Source of the DNA: an uncultured Bacilli bacterium
GTDB lineage: Bacteria; Bacillota_I; Bacilli_A; RF39; UBA660
Direction of reading: 5' to 3'
DNA: 64,000 bases
Assembly (NCBI GenBank): GCA_934167465.1
Contig: CAKPKR010000001.1
Coordinates: 361,506 to 425,505, forward strand
Shown here: in pieces, positions 34,772-43,593 of the stretch
Layout of the letters: each line of letters opens with the position of its first letter
Numbering within the stretch: the stretch's first letter is position 1
Notes under the pieces: generated by a model
The model's input: the letters and a program-made list of their open reading frames with translations, nothing else
The model's database searches: none
Told to the model about the DNA's origin: nothing
Made by a program: the position numbers and the translations under genes

Positions 34772-35431
34772 ATGACTTTATTAATTGTTGAAGATGAAAT
34801 AAAATTAAGAGAAGAATTAAAGCTGTTTTTAGAAAACAATGGTTATAAAATAATAACAATAAATGATTTTGATAATACTTTATCTGAAATTAAAAAAAAT
34901 AATTGTGATTTAATTTTAATGGATATAAATTTACCTAATATAAATGGTGAATATCTGGTAAAGGAATTAAGAAAAGATAGCAATGTTCCAATAATTATGG
35001 TTACAAGTAAAAATACAGAAATGGATGAATTAATTAGTATTAATTATGGGGCTGATGATTTCATAATTAAACCTTATAATCCTCAAATACTTTTAGCAAG
35101 AATAGAAAGAATCTTAAAAAGAATTAATAATAATGATAATAGGATTGTTTATAATGATTTAATTTTAGATGTTTCAAAATCTTCAATAATTAAAAATGAT
35201 GAGGTTACTCAATTATCTAAAAATGAGTTTAGAATTTTTTACTATTTATTATCTAATAAGGGTAAGATTATTTCAAGAGATGATTTAATTAATTATTTAT
35301 GGGATAACAATGAATTTGTTGATGATAATACTTTAACTGTTAATATCAATAGACTTCGTAATAAATTAGCAACTTTAGGATACAATGAACTAATTATTAC
35401 TAGAAGAGGGCAAGGATATATAGTATTATGA
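34772..35431 (+). CDS. OmpR-family response regulator (BceR-type)
   Basis: The 219-residue protein has a receiver domain (1-115) with phosphoacceptor Asp51 in LILMDINLPN, acidic pair E7/D8 and Lys in FIIKPYNP. A winged-helix DNA-binding domain (about 130-219) follows, with LSKNEFRIFYYLL and VNINRLRNKL. Its stop overlaps the kinase start (ATGA). With the kinase and ABC transporter downstream it matches Bce-type modules that sense peptide antibiotics. AGGTGAT decides for the ATG at 34772. Its probable operators are at 36457 and 37609. Confidence 0.92.
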   Translation: MTLLIVEDEIKLREELKLFLENNGYKIITINDFDNTLSEIKKNNCDLILMDINLPNINGEYLVKELRKDSNVPIIMVTSKNTEMDELISINYGADDFIIKPYNPQILLARIERILKRINNNDNRIVYNDLILDVSKSSIIKNDEVTQLSKNEFRIFYYLLSNKGKIISRDDLINYLWDNNEFVDDNTLTVNINRLRNKLATLGYNELIITRRGQGYIVL

Positions 35432-36429
35432 GTTTAATTAATTATATAAAAGATAAAGTTTTCGAGATTATACTATCAATTGTTTTTATTCTGCTTATGT
35501 ATGGATTATTAAATTATATTGAAACTAATAATTATTTAATATTATTAATTTTAATTGTAATTATATTGTATTTATTAATATTATTATTTTATGATTACTT
35601 TCGTAAGAAAAAGTTTTATTTAAATTTAGAGAATATTTCTAATAATTTGGATAAGAAATATTATTTGAGTGAAGTAATTGAGAAACCAGATTTTTTAGAA
35701 GGTAAAATATTTACGGATATACTATATGATATTGATAAATCTTATATTGAAAGTTTAAATAAATATAAATATTCAGTTGAACAATTTAAAGAATATATTG
35801 AATTATGGTGTCATGAGATTAAAACTCCAATTGCTACTTCAAAATTAATATTAGAAAATAATAAAAAAAATATTTCGGATGAAATTGATAAAATAGAAAA
35901 TTATGTTGAACAAGTATTGTTTTATTCTAAAAGTGATGTTGCAGAATTAGACTATATAATTAAAAAAGTTAATTTGAAAGATATAGTTAATGATGTAATA
36001 AAGCGAAATAAAAAAAGTTTAATCAGCAAAAAAATTAAAGTTAATGTATTTACAAATGACTATTATATTAATAGTGATTCTAAGTGGTTAGAGTTTATAA
36101 TTAATCAAATCATTTCAAATAGTATTAAATATATTAGTGAAGATCCTGAATTAATTATTGAATGCAAAGAAAATCCTGATAATAAAATATTAGTTATTAA
36201 AGATAATGGTATTGGTATAGATGAATCTGAAATAGATAGAGTTTTTGATAAAGGTTTTACAGGCAGTAATGGGAGAAAAAAGTATGCTTCAACGGGTATT
36301 GGTCTATATTTGGTTAAAAGATTATGCTTAAAATTAGGTTATAATGTAAGCATAAGTTCAAAGTTAAATAATGGAACAACAGTAATGATTGTTTTTCCAA
36401 ATAGTTCTATGTATGAAAAATTAAAATAA
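35428..36429 (+). CDS. Intramembrane-sensing histidine kinase (BceS-type)
   Basis: The 333-residue kinase has two closely spaced membrane helices (about 12-29 and 36-56) with almost no external loop, the mark of intramembrane-sensing kinases. The phosphorylation site is His129 in WCHEIKTPIA. The ATPase part shows NQIISNSIKY, IKDNGIGID and STGIGLYLVK. Such kinases depend on their BceAB-type transporter to detect peptides. It is translationally coupled to the regulator gene and followed by a terminator. Confidence 0.92.
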   Translation: MSLINYIKDKVFEIILSIVFILLMYGLLNYIETNNYLILLILIVIILYLLILLFYDYFRKKKFYLNLENISNNLDKKYYLSEVIEKPDFLEGKIFTDILYDIDKSYIESLNKYKYSVEQFKEYIELWCHEIKTPIATSKLILENNKKNISDEIDKIENYVEQVLFYSKSDVAELDYIIKKVNLKDIVNDVIKRNKKSLISKKIKVNVFTNDYYINSDSKWLEFIINQIISNSIKYISEDPELIIECKENPDNKILVIKDNGIGIDESEIDRVFDKGFTGSNGRKKYASTGIGLYLVKRLCLKLGYNVSISSKLNNGTTVMIVFPNSSMYEKLK

Positions 36430-36432
36430 TGA

Positions 36433-36455
36433 AGATATAGCAATATATCTTTTTT
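36433..36455 (+). terminator. Terminator after the kinase gene
   Basis: AGATATA / TATATCT is followed by a run of T. Confidence 0.75.
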
Positions 36456-36456
36456 C

Positions 36457-36519
36457 TTACAAAAATGTAATAATATTTAAGATAAATCGATTGTTAATAG
36501 ATAATTTATGTAATAAAAT
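36457..36519 (+). promoter_or_regulatory. Probable response-regulator operator and promoter of the VanZ/RDD gene
   Basis: TTACAAAAATGTAA (36457-36470) is followed by AAATCGATTGTTAATA (36484-36499). TTGTTA (36491-36496) and TAAAAT (36514-36519) are 17 bp apart. The same two blocks with identical spacing precede the ABC transporter gene. Confidence 0.72.
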
Positions 36520-36537
36520 TATATCTAGGTGGTCGAG

Positions 36538-37632
36538 ATGTATACAGATGTAATATTAAAAGGATTATTATATTTTCCTATTGTTGCTTTATTAATAACA
36601 TTTCCATATATGTTATATGAATATCATAAATTTGGTTCAATTCATCCATATAGAACATTTATTATATATTCATTTGTTTTATATCTTTTAATAGCTTATT
36701 TTCTAGTAATACTTCCACTACCAACATTTGAAAGTGTTGCTACATTAACGACTCCAAGAATGCAGTTAATTCCTTTTTCATTTATAAATGATATTATAAA
36801 AGAAAATACAATTGTTTTAGGAAACATAAATACATATTTACCTGGATTAGCTAAATCTTGCTTTTATGTTCCTTTATATAATGTTTTTTTAACTCTTCCT
36901 TTTGGTATTTATTTACACTACTATTTTAAATTAGATTTAAAAAAAGTGACAATATTTTCGTTTTTATTAAGTTTATTTTTTGAATTGACACAATTAACAG
37001 GATTATATTTTATTTATCCAAGAGGATATAGATTATTTGATGTTGATGATTTATTATTAAATACATTAGGTGGTGTAATTGGCTATTATATTGCTTTTAT
37101 AGCAATTAAAATATTGCCTAATAAAGATGAAATAAATGATAAAGCCTATGAAATAGGCAAAAAAGTATCATTTATAAAAAGAATAACAGTATATATATTT
37201 GATATATTAATTTACTTTACAATTGATACTATCATTTATACTTTAACAAATAAGAATGCAGTATTTATTTTATGGATTATATATTATATTTTAATTCCAA
37301 TAATATTTAAAAGAACAATAGGGCAAAAATTTTTAAATATAAAATTGCAAAGTATGAATGATAAAAAAATATCTATCTTAAGAATTGTTGAAAGAGAAAT
37401 CTTATTAATAACAACATACTATGGATTTCCGATTATAATTACATATATTTTCTTTCTTTTATATTCTTATTTACATATAAATTTATTATTTGGATTTATA
37501 GTTATGTTTATAATATTAATCTATTATATAATTGTTTTAATTAAATTAATTAGAAATAAAGATTTATTATACGAGAAAATAAGCAAAATTAAATTAAAAA
37601 GTACAATATTACAAAATTGTAATGATATGTAA
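36538..37632 (+). CDS. VanZ-RDD fusion membrane protein
   Basis: The 364-residue protein has a VanZ-like N-terminal half, with five helices and conserved polar stretches PRMQLIPFSFINDII and SLFFELTQLTGLYFIYPRGYRLFDVDDLLLNTLGG. The C-terminal RDD domain (FIKRITVYIFDILIYFTID, TIGQKFLNIKLQS) carries three to four more helices. VanZ proteins give low-level glycopeptide or peptide resistance. Placement between BceRS- and BceAB-type genes, and the shared operator, point to a role in the same envelope-stress response. GGTGGT precedes the ATG at 36538; a GTG at 36529 overlaps that site. Confidence 0.85.
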   Translation: MYTDVILKGLLYFPIVALLITFPYMLYEYHKFGSIHPYRTFIIYSFVLYLLIAYFLVILPLPTFESVATLTTPRMQLIPFSFINDIIKENTIVLGNINTYLPGLAKSCFYVPLYNVFLTLPFGIYLHYYFKLDLKKVTIFSFLLSLFFELTQLTGLYFIYPRGYRLFDVDDLLLNTLGGVIGYYIAFIAIKILPNKDEINDKAYEIGKKVSFIKRITVYIFDILIYFTIDTIIYTLTNKNAVFILWIIYYILIPIIFKRTIGQKFLNIKLQSMNDKKISILRIVEREILLITTYYGFPIIITYIFFLLYSYLHINLLFGFIVMFIILIYYIIVLIKLIRNKDLLYEKISKIKLKSTILQNCNDM

Positions 37633-37671
37633 TTTAAATCAATTGTTAATAAAAGTCATTTAAAATATAAT
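37609..37671 (+). promoter_or_regulatory. Probable response-regulator operator and promoter of the BceAB-type transporter
   Basis: TTACAAAATTGTAA (37609-37622) and AAATCAATTGTTAATA (37636-37651) repeat the blocks at 36457 and 36484 with the same distances. TTGTTA (37643-37648) and TATAAT (37666-37671) are 17 bp apart. The first block lies in the last codons of the VanZ/RDD gene. Confidence 0.74.
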
Positions 37672-37689
37672 GTTTTTGAGGTGAAGAAA

Positions 37690-38454
37690 ATGAAAGTTTT
37701 AAAAATAGAAAATTTAGAAAAATACTATGGTAATAGGGGAAATATTACAAAAGCAGTTGATAATATTTCTTTTGAAGTAGAAAAGGGAGAATTTGTAGCT
37801 ATAATGGGCGCAAGTGGAAGTGGTAAAACAACTTTACTAAATTGTATTTCAACAGTCGATAAAGTTACAAGTGGACACATTTATATTAATGAGAAAGATA
37901 TAACAAAAATTAGAGGTAAAAATTTAAATAAATTCAGAAGAGAAGAATTAGGATTTATATTCCAAGATTTTAATTTACTAGATACTTTAACAGCTTATGA
38001 AAACATTGCTTTATCATTAACAATTAATAAAGAAAAAACAAATATGATTGATAAAAAAGTATTAGAAGTTGCGAAAGAATTAGAGATTGAAGATGTTCTT
38101 GAAAAATACCCATATCAAATGAGTGGTGGTCAAAAACAAAGAGTGGCAAGTGCTAGAGCGATAGTTACTAAACCATCCTTAATTTTAGCTGATGAACCAA
38201 CTGGGGCATTAGATTCTAAATCAGCTAGAATGTTACTAGAAAAATTTGAAAATTTAAATGATGATTTATCTTCAACAATATTGATGGTTACCCACGATGC
38301 TTTTACTGCCAGTTATGCTGATCGCATTATATTTATCAAAGATGGAAAAATCTTTAACGAAATAGTTAAAGGAAACAAAACAAGAAAAGAATTCTTTGAA
38401 AATATAATTGATGTAGTCACATTACTTGGAGGTGATTTGAATAATGTTGTTTAG
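37690..38454 (+). CDS. ABC transporter ATPase (BceA-type)
   Basis: The 254-residue ATPase has Walker A GASGSGKTT near 40, Q-loop FQDFNLLDTL, signature MSGGQKQRV, Walker B LILADEPTG and switch His in MVTHDA. The LDTLTAYENI stretch is characteristic of peptide-detoxification transporters of the BceA/LolD group. It forms a complex with the permease downstream, whose start overlaps its end by 11 bp. GAGGTGAA supports the ATG at 37690; a GTG at 37681 overlaps that site. Confidence 0.92.
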   Translation: MKVLKIENLEKYYGNRGNITKAVDNISFEVEKGEFVAIMGASGSGKTTLLNCISTVDKVTSGHIYINEKDITKIRGKNLNKFRREELGFIFQDFNLLDTLTAYENIALSLTINKEKTNMIDKKVLEVAKELEIEDVLEKYPYQMSGGQKQRVASARAIVTKPSLILADEPTGALDSKSARMLLEKFENLNDDLSSTILMVTHDAFTASYADRIIFIKDGKIFNEIVKGNKTRKEFFENIIDVVTLLGGDLNNVV

Positions 38455-40426
38455 TTTAGCTTTTAAAAATATCAAAAAGAGTATTAAAGATTATAGTATT
38501 TACTTTTTTACTTTAGTTATGGCTGTTTCCATATTTTATATTTTTAATTCTGTTGGCAGTCAACAATCAATGATGAATCTAACAGCTAATAAAGTGGAAA
38601 TGATTACAGTTTTAGTAAAAATTATAGATTACTTATCAGTTTTTGTCTCTGTAATCTTGGGATTTTTGATTATATATTCAAATAACTTTTTGATTAAAAG
38701 AAGAAAAAAAGAGTTAGGACTATATTTAACTTTAGGAATGAGTAAATCTAAGGTATCAGCTATATTAGTTATAGAAACATTATTAGTCGGTCTTATTTCT
38801 TTAGGGGTAGGATTATTAATTGGAATAATTGGATCACAATTTTTATCATTATTTGTAGCCAAATTATTTGAAGCCGATATGAATGATTTCACATTTATTT
38901 TTTCAACATCAGCTTTTTTTAAGACAATTGTATATTTTGGAATAATATTTATATTAGTTATGATTTTCAATGTGTTCAATTTATCAAGAAATAAGTTAAT
39001 CGATTTATTGACTGCTTCAAAGAAAAATGAAAAAGTAAAGTTTAGAAATAAATATGTAGTTACAATATCATTTTTATTAGCAATTGTTCTTTTAGGTTAT
39101 GCATATCATTTATTATTTAATGGAATTTTTTATCAATTAAATAATGATATAATTAAAATGCTTCTGTCTGGGGCTTTAGGTATGTTATTACTTTTTTTCT
39201 CAATATCTGGATTTTCACTAAAAATATTTCAATTAAATAAGAAAATATATTTTAATGATTTAAATATGTTTACTTTAAAACAAATTAATAGCAAAATTAA
39301 TACAACTGTTATTTCAACTACAATAATATGTTTAATGTTGTTATTAACAATTGGTATTTTATCAGGTTCTCTTTCTTTGGCTAATATGATGAATAGTGAT
39401 TTAGAAAAAAATAATATGTTTGATTTTACAATTCATAGTTTTTCAGATGAAATATATGAAGGAAAAATAGATAATTATTTAAGTGATTATGTTATTTATG
39501 ATATAAGCTATGATGGTGTTTCTGTAGAAGATATTCTTGGTGAAAAAATTACTTCTAAGTTGTCAAATGAGTTATCAAATGAATCTGTTGGTACAAATGC
39601 TGTTCCAGTTATAGTTGAAAGTGATTTTAATAAATTGATGAAACTAGAAAATGAGAAAACTATTCGACTTAAAGAAAATGAATATTTAATTTTATCTAAT
39701 TTTGATAAACAAACAGAATATTATAATTTAGCACTTAAAAATAATCATAAAGTTAAATTTACAGATAGTAGTCAAAATAACTATTATTTAGTTCCGGCTA
39801 AAAACAAGGTAGTAGAATTACCGATAGAAAATAGTATTAATGGTAATAGTGGTGTATTTGTAATAAGTGATGAATTAAAAGAAAAAATTAATCTTGAAAT
39901 TTATAACAAAGTTATTGTTGGAAATTATAAGAATACAAATAAAGAAGAAGCAGAAAAAGAGTTTTTTGATTATATTAGAAATAATTTTCACGATTATGGT
40001 TATACAACTAAATTAGTTGAAGAAGCAAATAGTATTGGTACAAAGGCTATGTTTACATTTATTGGTTTATATCTAGGAATTGTGTTTGCAATAAGTAGTG
40101 CTACTGTTTTAGCAATTTCAGAATTATCAGAATCAAGTGATAATAAAGAAAGATACAAAGTCTTAAAATTAATTGGTGCTGATTACAAAATAATTAATAA
40201 ATCTCTATTTATTCAAATTTCTGTTGCTTTCCTATTACCTTTAATATTTGCAATAATTCATGCTATCTTTGGATTAGGAGAGTTTAATAAAATTGTTAAA
40301 TTAATGGCTTCTACTGATTTAACTAGTAATATAATTGTAACATCATTATTTATTATAATTGTTTATGGTGGATATTTTATAGCTACTTATTTAGTAAGTA
40401 AAAATATAATAAATGAAAAAAATTAA
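38444..40426 (+). CDS. ABC transporter permease (BceB-type, FtsX family)
   Basis: The 660-residue permease has ten predicted helices: one at the start, three near 50-165, two near 200-250, one near 285-305 and three at the end. A large extracytoplasmic domain of about 220 residues lies between helices 7 and 8. That arrangement is specific to BceB-type transporters, which release lipid-II-cycle intermediates from peptide antibiotics and act as the sensor for the paired kinase. FtsX-type motifs are KRRKKELGLYLTLGMSKSKV and KERYKVLKLIGADYK. A terminator follows. Confidence 0.9.
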   Translation: MLFSLAFKNIKKSIKDYSIYFFTLVMAVSIFYIFNSVGSQQSMMNLTANKVEMITVLVKIIDYLSVFVSVILGFLIIYSNNFLIKRRKKELGLYLTLGMSKSKVSAILVIETLLVGLISLGVGLLIGIIGSQFLSLFVAKLFEADMNDFTFIFSTSAFFKTIVYFGIIFILVMIFNVFNLSRNKLIDLLTASKKNEKVKFRNKYVVTISFLLAIVLLGYAYHLLFNGIFYQLNNDIIKMLLSGALGMLLLFFSISGFSLKIFQLNKKIYFNDLNMFTLKQINSKINTTVISTTIICLMLLLTIGILSGSLSLANMMNSDLEKNNMFDFTIHSFSDEIYEGKIDNYLSDYVIYDISYDGVSVEDILGEKITSKLSNELSNESVGTNAVPVIVESDFNKLMKLENEKTIRLKENEYLILSNFDKQTEYYNLALKNNHKVKFTDSSQNNYYLVPAKNKVVELPIENSINGNSGVFVISDELKEKINLEIYNKVIVGNYKNTNKEEAEKEFFDYIRNNFHDYGYTTKLVEEANSIGTKAMFTFIGLYLGIVFAISSATVLAISELSESSDNKERYKVLKLIGADYKIINKSLFIQISVAFLLPLIFAIIHAIFGLGEFNKIVKLMASTDLTSNIIVTSLFIIIVYGGYFIATYLVSKNIINEKN

Positions 40427-40427
40427 A

Positions 40428-40453
40428 AATAAGCTAATTTTGCTTATTTTTTT
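40428..40453 (+). terminator. Terminator after the BceB-type gene
   Basis: AATAAGC / GCTTATT with a T-run. Confidence 0.8.
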
Positions 40454-40470
40454 GTTTTTTTGTTTCGAAT

Positions 40471-40558
40471 ATTGAAAATTGGTTTAGTAGAAATTGAAAA
40501 TTGGCATCATTTTTAACAATTTTGGTACTTTGACTTTATAATTGTAATGCTTTATATT
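40471..40558 (+). promoter_or_regulatory. Promoter of the adhesin-sortase operon with two direct repeats upstream
   Basis: TTGACT (40530-40535) and TATATT (40553-40558) are 17 bp apart. ATTGAAAATTGG occurs at 40471-40482 and 40493-40504, a 22-bp period on the same face of the helix, 26 bp before the -35. This layout suits an activator binding as a tandem dimer, as LytTR-type regulators do. Confidence 0.6.
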
Positions 40559-40579
40559 CTTTGTCAGAAAGGAGATTTT

Positions 40580-41908
40580 ATGAAAAAATTTATTTATTTT
40601 TTAAGTATTATGATGTTTGCAGTTAGTATTAAAGCAATAAGCCCGGAAGTTAATTATCAAGAAGGAATTTATAGTAATAGAATTGGTGATAAATTATATT
40701 CTGGTCAAATGGCTTTTATATTTATGAATGAGCATATAGTGTATTGCTTAGAACCTTTTGAGATTGTTGGTAAAACTTACTATGAAGATAGAGATTATTT
40801 AAATAGGTTTGATGAAGCTACTATTGAATATTTTGAATTAGTTGCTTATTATGGCTATAATTCAGAAAGAAATAGTATATATCACTATATGGCTGCACAA
40901 GAGATAATTTGGGAGAAAATATTAGGGGGTGATTATGTTTACTGGACAACTGGTATAAATGGGACAGGTGATATTATAAATATTGATAGTTATAAAAATG
41001 AAATAATTGATAATGTTAATGCTTTCTATATGAAACCTAGTTTTGAAGAAAAATTTTATTCCTTACCTTTTTTTGAGGAAAATTTGATTTATGATGAAAA
41101 TGGAATTTTTAATACTTATACTGAGTATGGATATGGTGGTAGTAATCAGATTGAAAGAATAGATAGTGGGTTTAAAATAACTATTTTAGAGGAAGGTGAA
41201 ACTACTATTAATTATAGTAAAGTTTTAAAAACTAATAATGATACAGTAGTTTATACAGGGAAAGGTAATCAACCTTTGGCAAGTTTTGGTATTAATAAAG
41301 TTAAGTCAGGAAACTTATATATATATGGCAGAGAATATGCAACAAGACTTAGTTTGATCTTTTATGATAACAAAACTAAAGAACGAATAAATGATGTTGA
41401 TTTTAATGTAAAAGAATTAGATGATAATTGGGGAAAATGGAATGGTGTTTATAATTATGGTGTTGCAATTGGTGAAGGAAAATATACAATTGAGGTGAAT
41501 GATTATGAAATTGTTGGAAATAATTATTTTATTATTAATAAGGAAGATATGAAGAAAAATACGATAATTGAAGTTTATTTAGAAAAACATGAATCAAAAG
41601 ATGAGACAAATATTGATGAACCAACTGATAAAGATTTGGATGATGATAAATCTAATGATGAAGAAATTACTTTACCTGATGATAAGGAACAAGAAGATAA
41701 ACAGCCAATAGATGAAGAAATATATGAAGAACCAAATTTTAATGGTGAATCAGATATTACTAATAAAATTCAGGATATAAATGTATCTAAAAATGATAAA
41801 GTATTTGAAGAATTACCTAACACTTCAAATTATAATTTATTTATATATATATTATTAATAATAAATTTATTTATAGGAATTATTCTATATGAAAAAACTA
41901 GGAATTAG
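40580..41908 (+). CDS. Thioester-domain (TQXA-type) surface adhesin with sorting signal
   Basis: The 442-residue protein has a signal peptide (MKKFIYFLSIMMFAVSIKA). A thioester domain follows: Cys56 in IVYCLEPFEI and Gln107 in MAAQEIIWEKI are the residues that form the internal Cys-Gln bond in Gram-positive adhesins, which then couple covalently to host amines. A beta-rich middle part (LSLIFYDNKTKERINDVDF), an Asp/Glu-rich stalk, and a sorting signal LPNTS, hydrophobic helix and basic tail complete it. AAAGGAG decides for the ATG at 40580. The following sortase gene overlaps its end by 20 bp. Confidence 0.85.
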   Translation: MKKFIYFLSIMMFAVSIKAISPEVNYQEGIYSNRIGDKLYSGQMAFIFMNEHIVYCLEPFEIVGKTYYEDRDYLNRFDEATIEYFELVAYYGYNSERNSIYHYMAAQEIIWEKILGGDYVYWTTGINGTGDIINIDSYKNEIIDNVNAFYMKPSFEEKFYSLPFFEENLIYDENGIFNTYTEYGYGGSNQIERIDSGFKITILEEGETTINYSKVLKTNNDTVVYTGKGNQPLASFGINKVKSGNLYIYGREYATRLSLIFYDNKTKERINDVDFNVKELDDNWGKWNGVYNYGVAIGEGKYTIEVNDYEIVGNNYFIINKEDMKKNTIIEVYLEKHESKDETNIDEPTDKDLDDDKSNDEEITLPDDKEQEDKQPIDEEIYEEPNFNGESDITNKIQDINVSKNDKVFEELPNTSNYNLFIYILLIINLFIGIILYEKTRN

Positions 41909-42371
41909 TTTAATTATTATATCTATTTTATCATTTTTAATTTTAAAAATTTATTTATTATGTGAATATGATAGTCATTCTAAAATAATTGATAGAATAT
42001 TTATCAAAGGAGAAAAGTTAGAGACGAATTATATTGGTTATGTTGAAATTAAAAGTGTAAATATTAAAAGAGGAATAGTAAATGGAATTAATAATGTTAT
42101 ATTAAATAATAATGATATTGGAATAATTAGAGATAATAATATCATATTAGCCGGACATGGCGTTGAAAATGTATTTGGAAGATTGAATAAAATAAATGTT
42201 TTTGATGAAGTAAAAATACATTTATATGATAAGGATTATTATTTTACAATACATAAAAAAATAATAGTATCTAAAGATAATTTAGATTATTTAAATGAGG
42301 ATTTAGTTTTAATAACTTGTACTAATGATGATAAAAGATTGTTAGTATTAGGTACAAAAAAACCGCTATAA
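41889..42371 (+). CDS. Dedicated sortase
   Basis: The 160-residue membrane-anchored transpeptidase links the LPNTS adhesin encoded just upstream to the cell wall or to a pilus-like structure. One N-terminal helix is followed by the beta-barrel core: catalytic His in LAGHG (near 97), Cys in LITCTND (near 144) and Arg in DDKRLLVLG shortly after. It is shorter than class A sortases (about 200-240 residues). Overlap of the two genes suggests translational coupling and a single-substrate enzyme. Confidence 0.87.
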   Translation: MKKLGISLIIISILSFLILKIYLLCEYDSHSKIIDRIFIKGEKLETNYIGYVEIKSVNIKRGIVNGINNVILNNNDIGIIRDNNIILAGHGVENVFGRLNKINVFDEVKIHLYDKDYYFTIHKKIIVSKDNLDYLNEDLVLITCTNDDKRLLVLGTKKPL

Positions 42372-42384
42372 ACGGTTTTTATTT
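42358..42384. terminator. Bidirectional terminator between sortase and the 42379 gene
   Basis: AAAAACCG / CGGTTTTT with a 7-nt loop; it serves both convergent genes. Confidence 0.8.
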
Positions 42385-43503
42385 TAATATATAAGGATTT
42401 TCTATAGTTCCATCACCAGACACATATGTTGTGTTAGCATCAATGTGAATTACAGCTCTAATTCTTGAAGTGTTGTTAGCGGTTGTAATCATAGGTGTAT
42501 CGATAAATTTATATACTTTATTCGTTTTGTCAGCGCTTGTTGTTATTGACCAATATGAAGTTCTGAAATTACTTAAATAATTGTAATTTTGACATGCTCT
42601 ATTTAGTGGACTAATACAATTATTATCTAAAGAGGCTAGTCCGTATTCATTTACTTGAAGTAGGCCGATCATAAAGTTATCGTAAGTACTAGAACATTCT
42701 ATAGAACCATCTTTTGAAGTATCAGTTTCTTTTCTTTTTCCAATACATAAATTTTGACTAATTATATGGCTTTTAGCGTTATCATCGAATTCTTTATTAT
42801 CATTATATAATTCTTCAAGTGAATCTTTAATTCTACTTACAGCAAAGTCATTAATTCCTTCACTACTTTTAACATCAATATTATATCTATTATCCCATAC
42901 AATTTCGTCACGAATTGTAGTTTCCATCATTCTGATTGAATTATCATTGTTTATTCTAATTATACGCCATTCTTTGTCGGCAAATTTAACATAGTTATTA
43001 ACTTTTTCTCCTCTAAATATATATGAATCATTATAGGCATATAATCCATCACCAGATTCAACTACATTTTTCTTAATAACATCACTTAGATATTTTGTTT
43101 TGTAATCTTCACCACAATCTAAGAATGCAGTATATAAGATATAATTGTTGTTTGTTTTAGCGTTTACTTTTCCTTTGCAAACTGCTTCTTTATTAGGTGT
43201 TAATTTTGTTAAGTCTTTTAAGTATTTTTTTTCGATTAATGTATCAACATTTACAGATATTTCTTTATTACTTATATTTTTAAATTCTTCTATTCCTTGT
43301 TCATCTTCACTATAATATTTTTTAGCTGCTGTAATCATTTTATCTTCAATTGAACTATAGCTAGTTCTATTTCCCTTTATTACTTTGATTACTATTATTA
43401 CTGCTATAATTATAAAAATAATAAATAAAAATGAAAATAACTTATTAATTAGTTTTTTATCCATTTTTTTTAAGTCTGGCATTTGTATTTTTTTTAAGTC
43501 CAT
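42379..43503 (-). CDS. Membrane-anchored surface protein with lectin-like C-terminal domain (unknown)
   Basis: The 374-residue protein has a short basic N-terminus, one membrane helix (about 24-43) and an extracytoplasmic region of 330 residues with six or more Cys. The middle reads KVNNYVKFADKEWRIIRINNDNSIRMMETT, and the end SYWSITTSADKTNKVYKFIDTPM then RIRAVIHIDANTTYVSGDGT. A related ending (GIRPVITI) occurs in the 52454 protein. These domains resemble the formylglycine/lectin-like repeats common in surface proteins of gut Firmicutes. GGAGGG precedes the ATG. The role is unknown. Confidence 0.7.
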   Translation of the reverse strand: MDLKKIQMPDLKKMDKKLINKLFSFLFIIFIIIAVIIVIKVIKGNRTSYSSIEDKMITAAKKYYSEDEQGIEEFKNISNKEISVNVDTLIEKKYLKDLTKLTPNKEAVCKGKVNAKTNNNYILYTAFLDCGEDYKTKYLSDVIKKNVVESGDGLYAYNDSYIFRGEKVNNYVKFADKEWRIIRINNDNSIRMMETTIRDEIVWDNRYNIDVKSSEGINDFAVSRIKDSLEELYNDNKEFDDNAKSHIISQNLCIGKRKETDTSKDGSIECSSTYDNFMIGLLQVNEYGLASLDNNCISPLNRACQNYNYLSNFRTSYWSITTSADKTNKVYKFIDTPMITTANNTSRIRAVIHIDANTTYVSGDGTIENPYILK

Positions 43504-43593
43504 AATTTCCCTCCGATTTCAAGTATATTATACAATAAAAAAAAGATTTTGTATACAATAATTTTTTTTGAATATAATTAAAAAGGTGAGACT

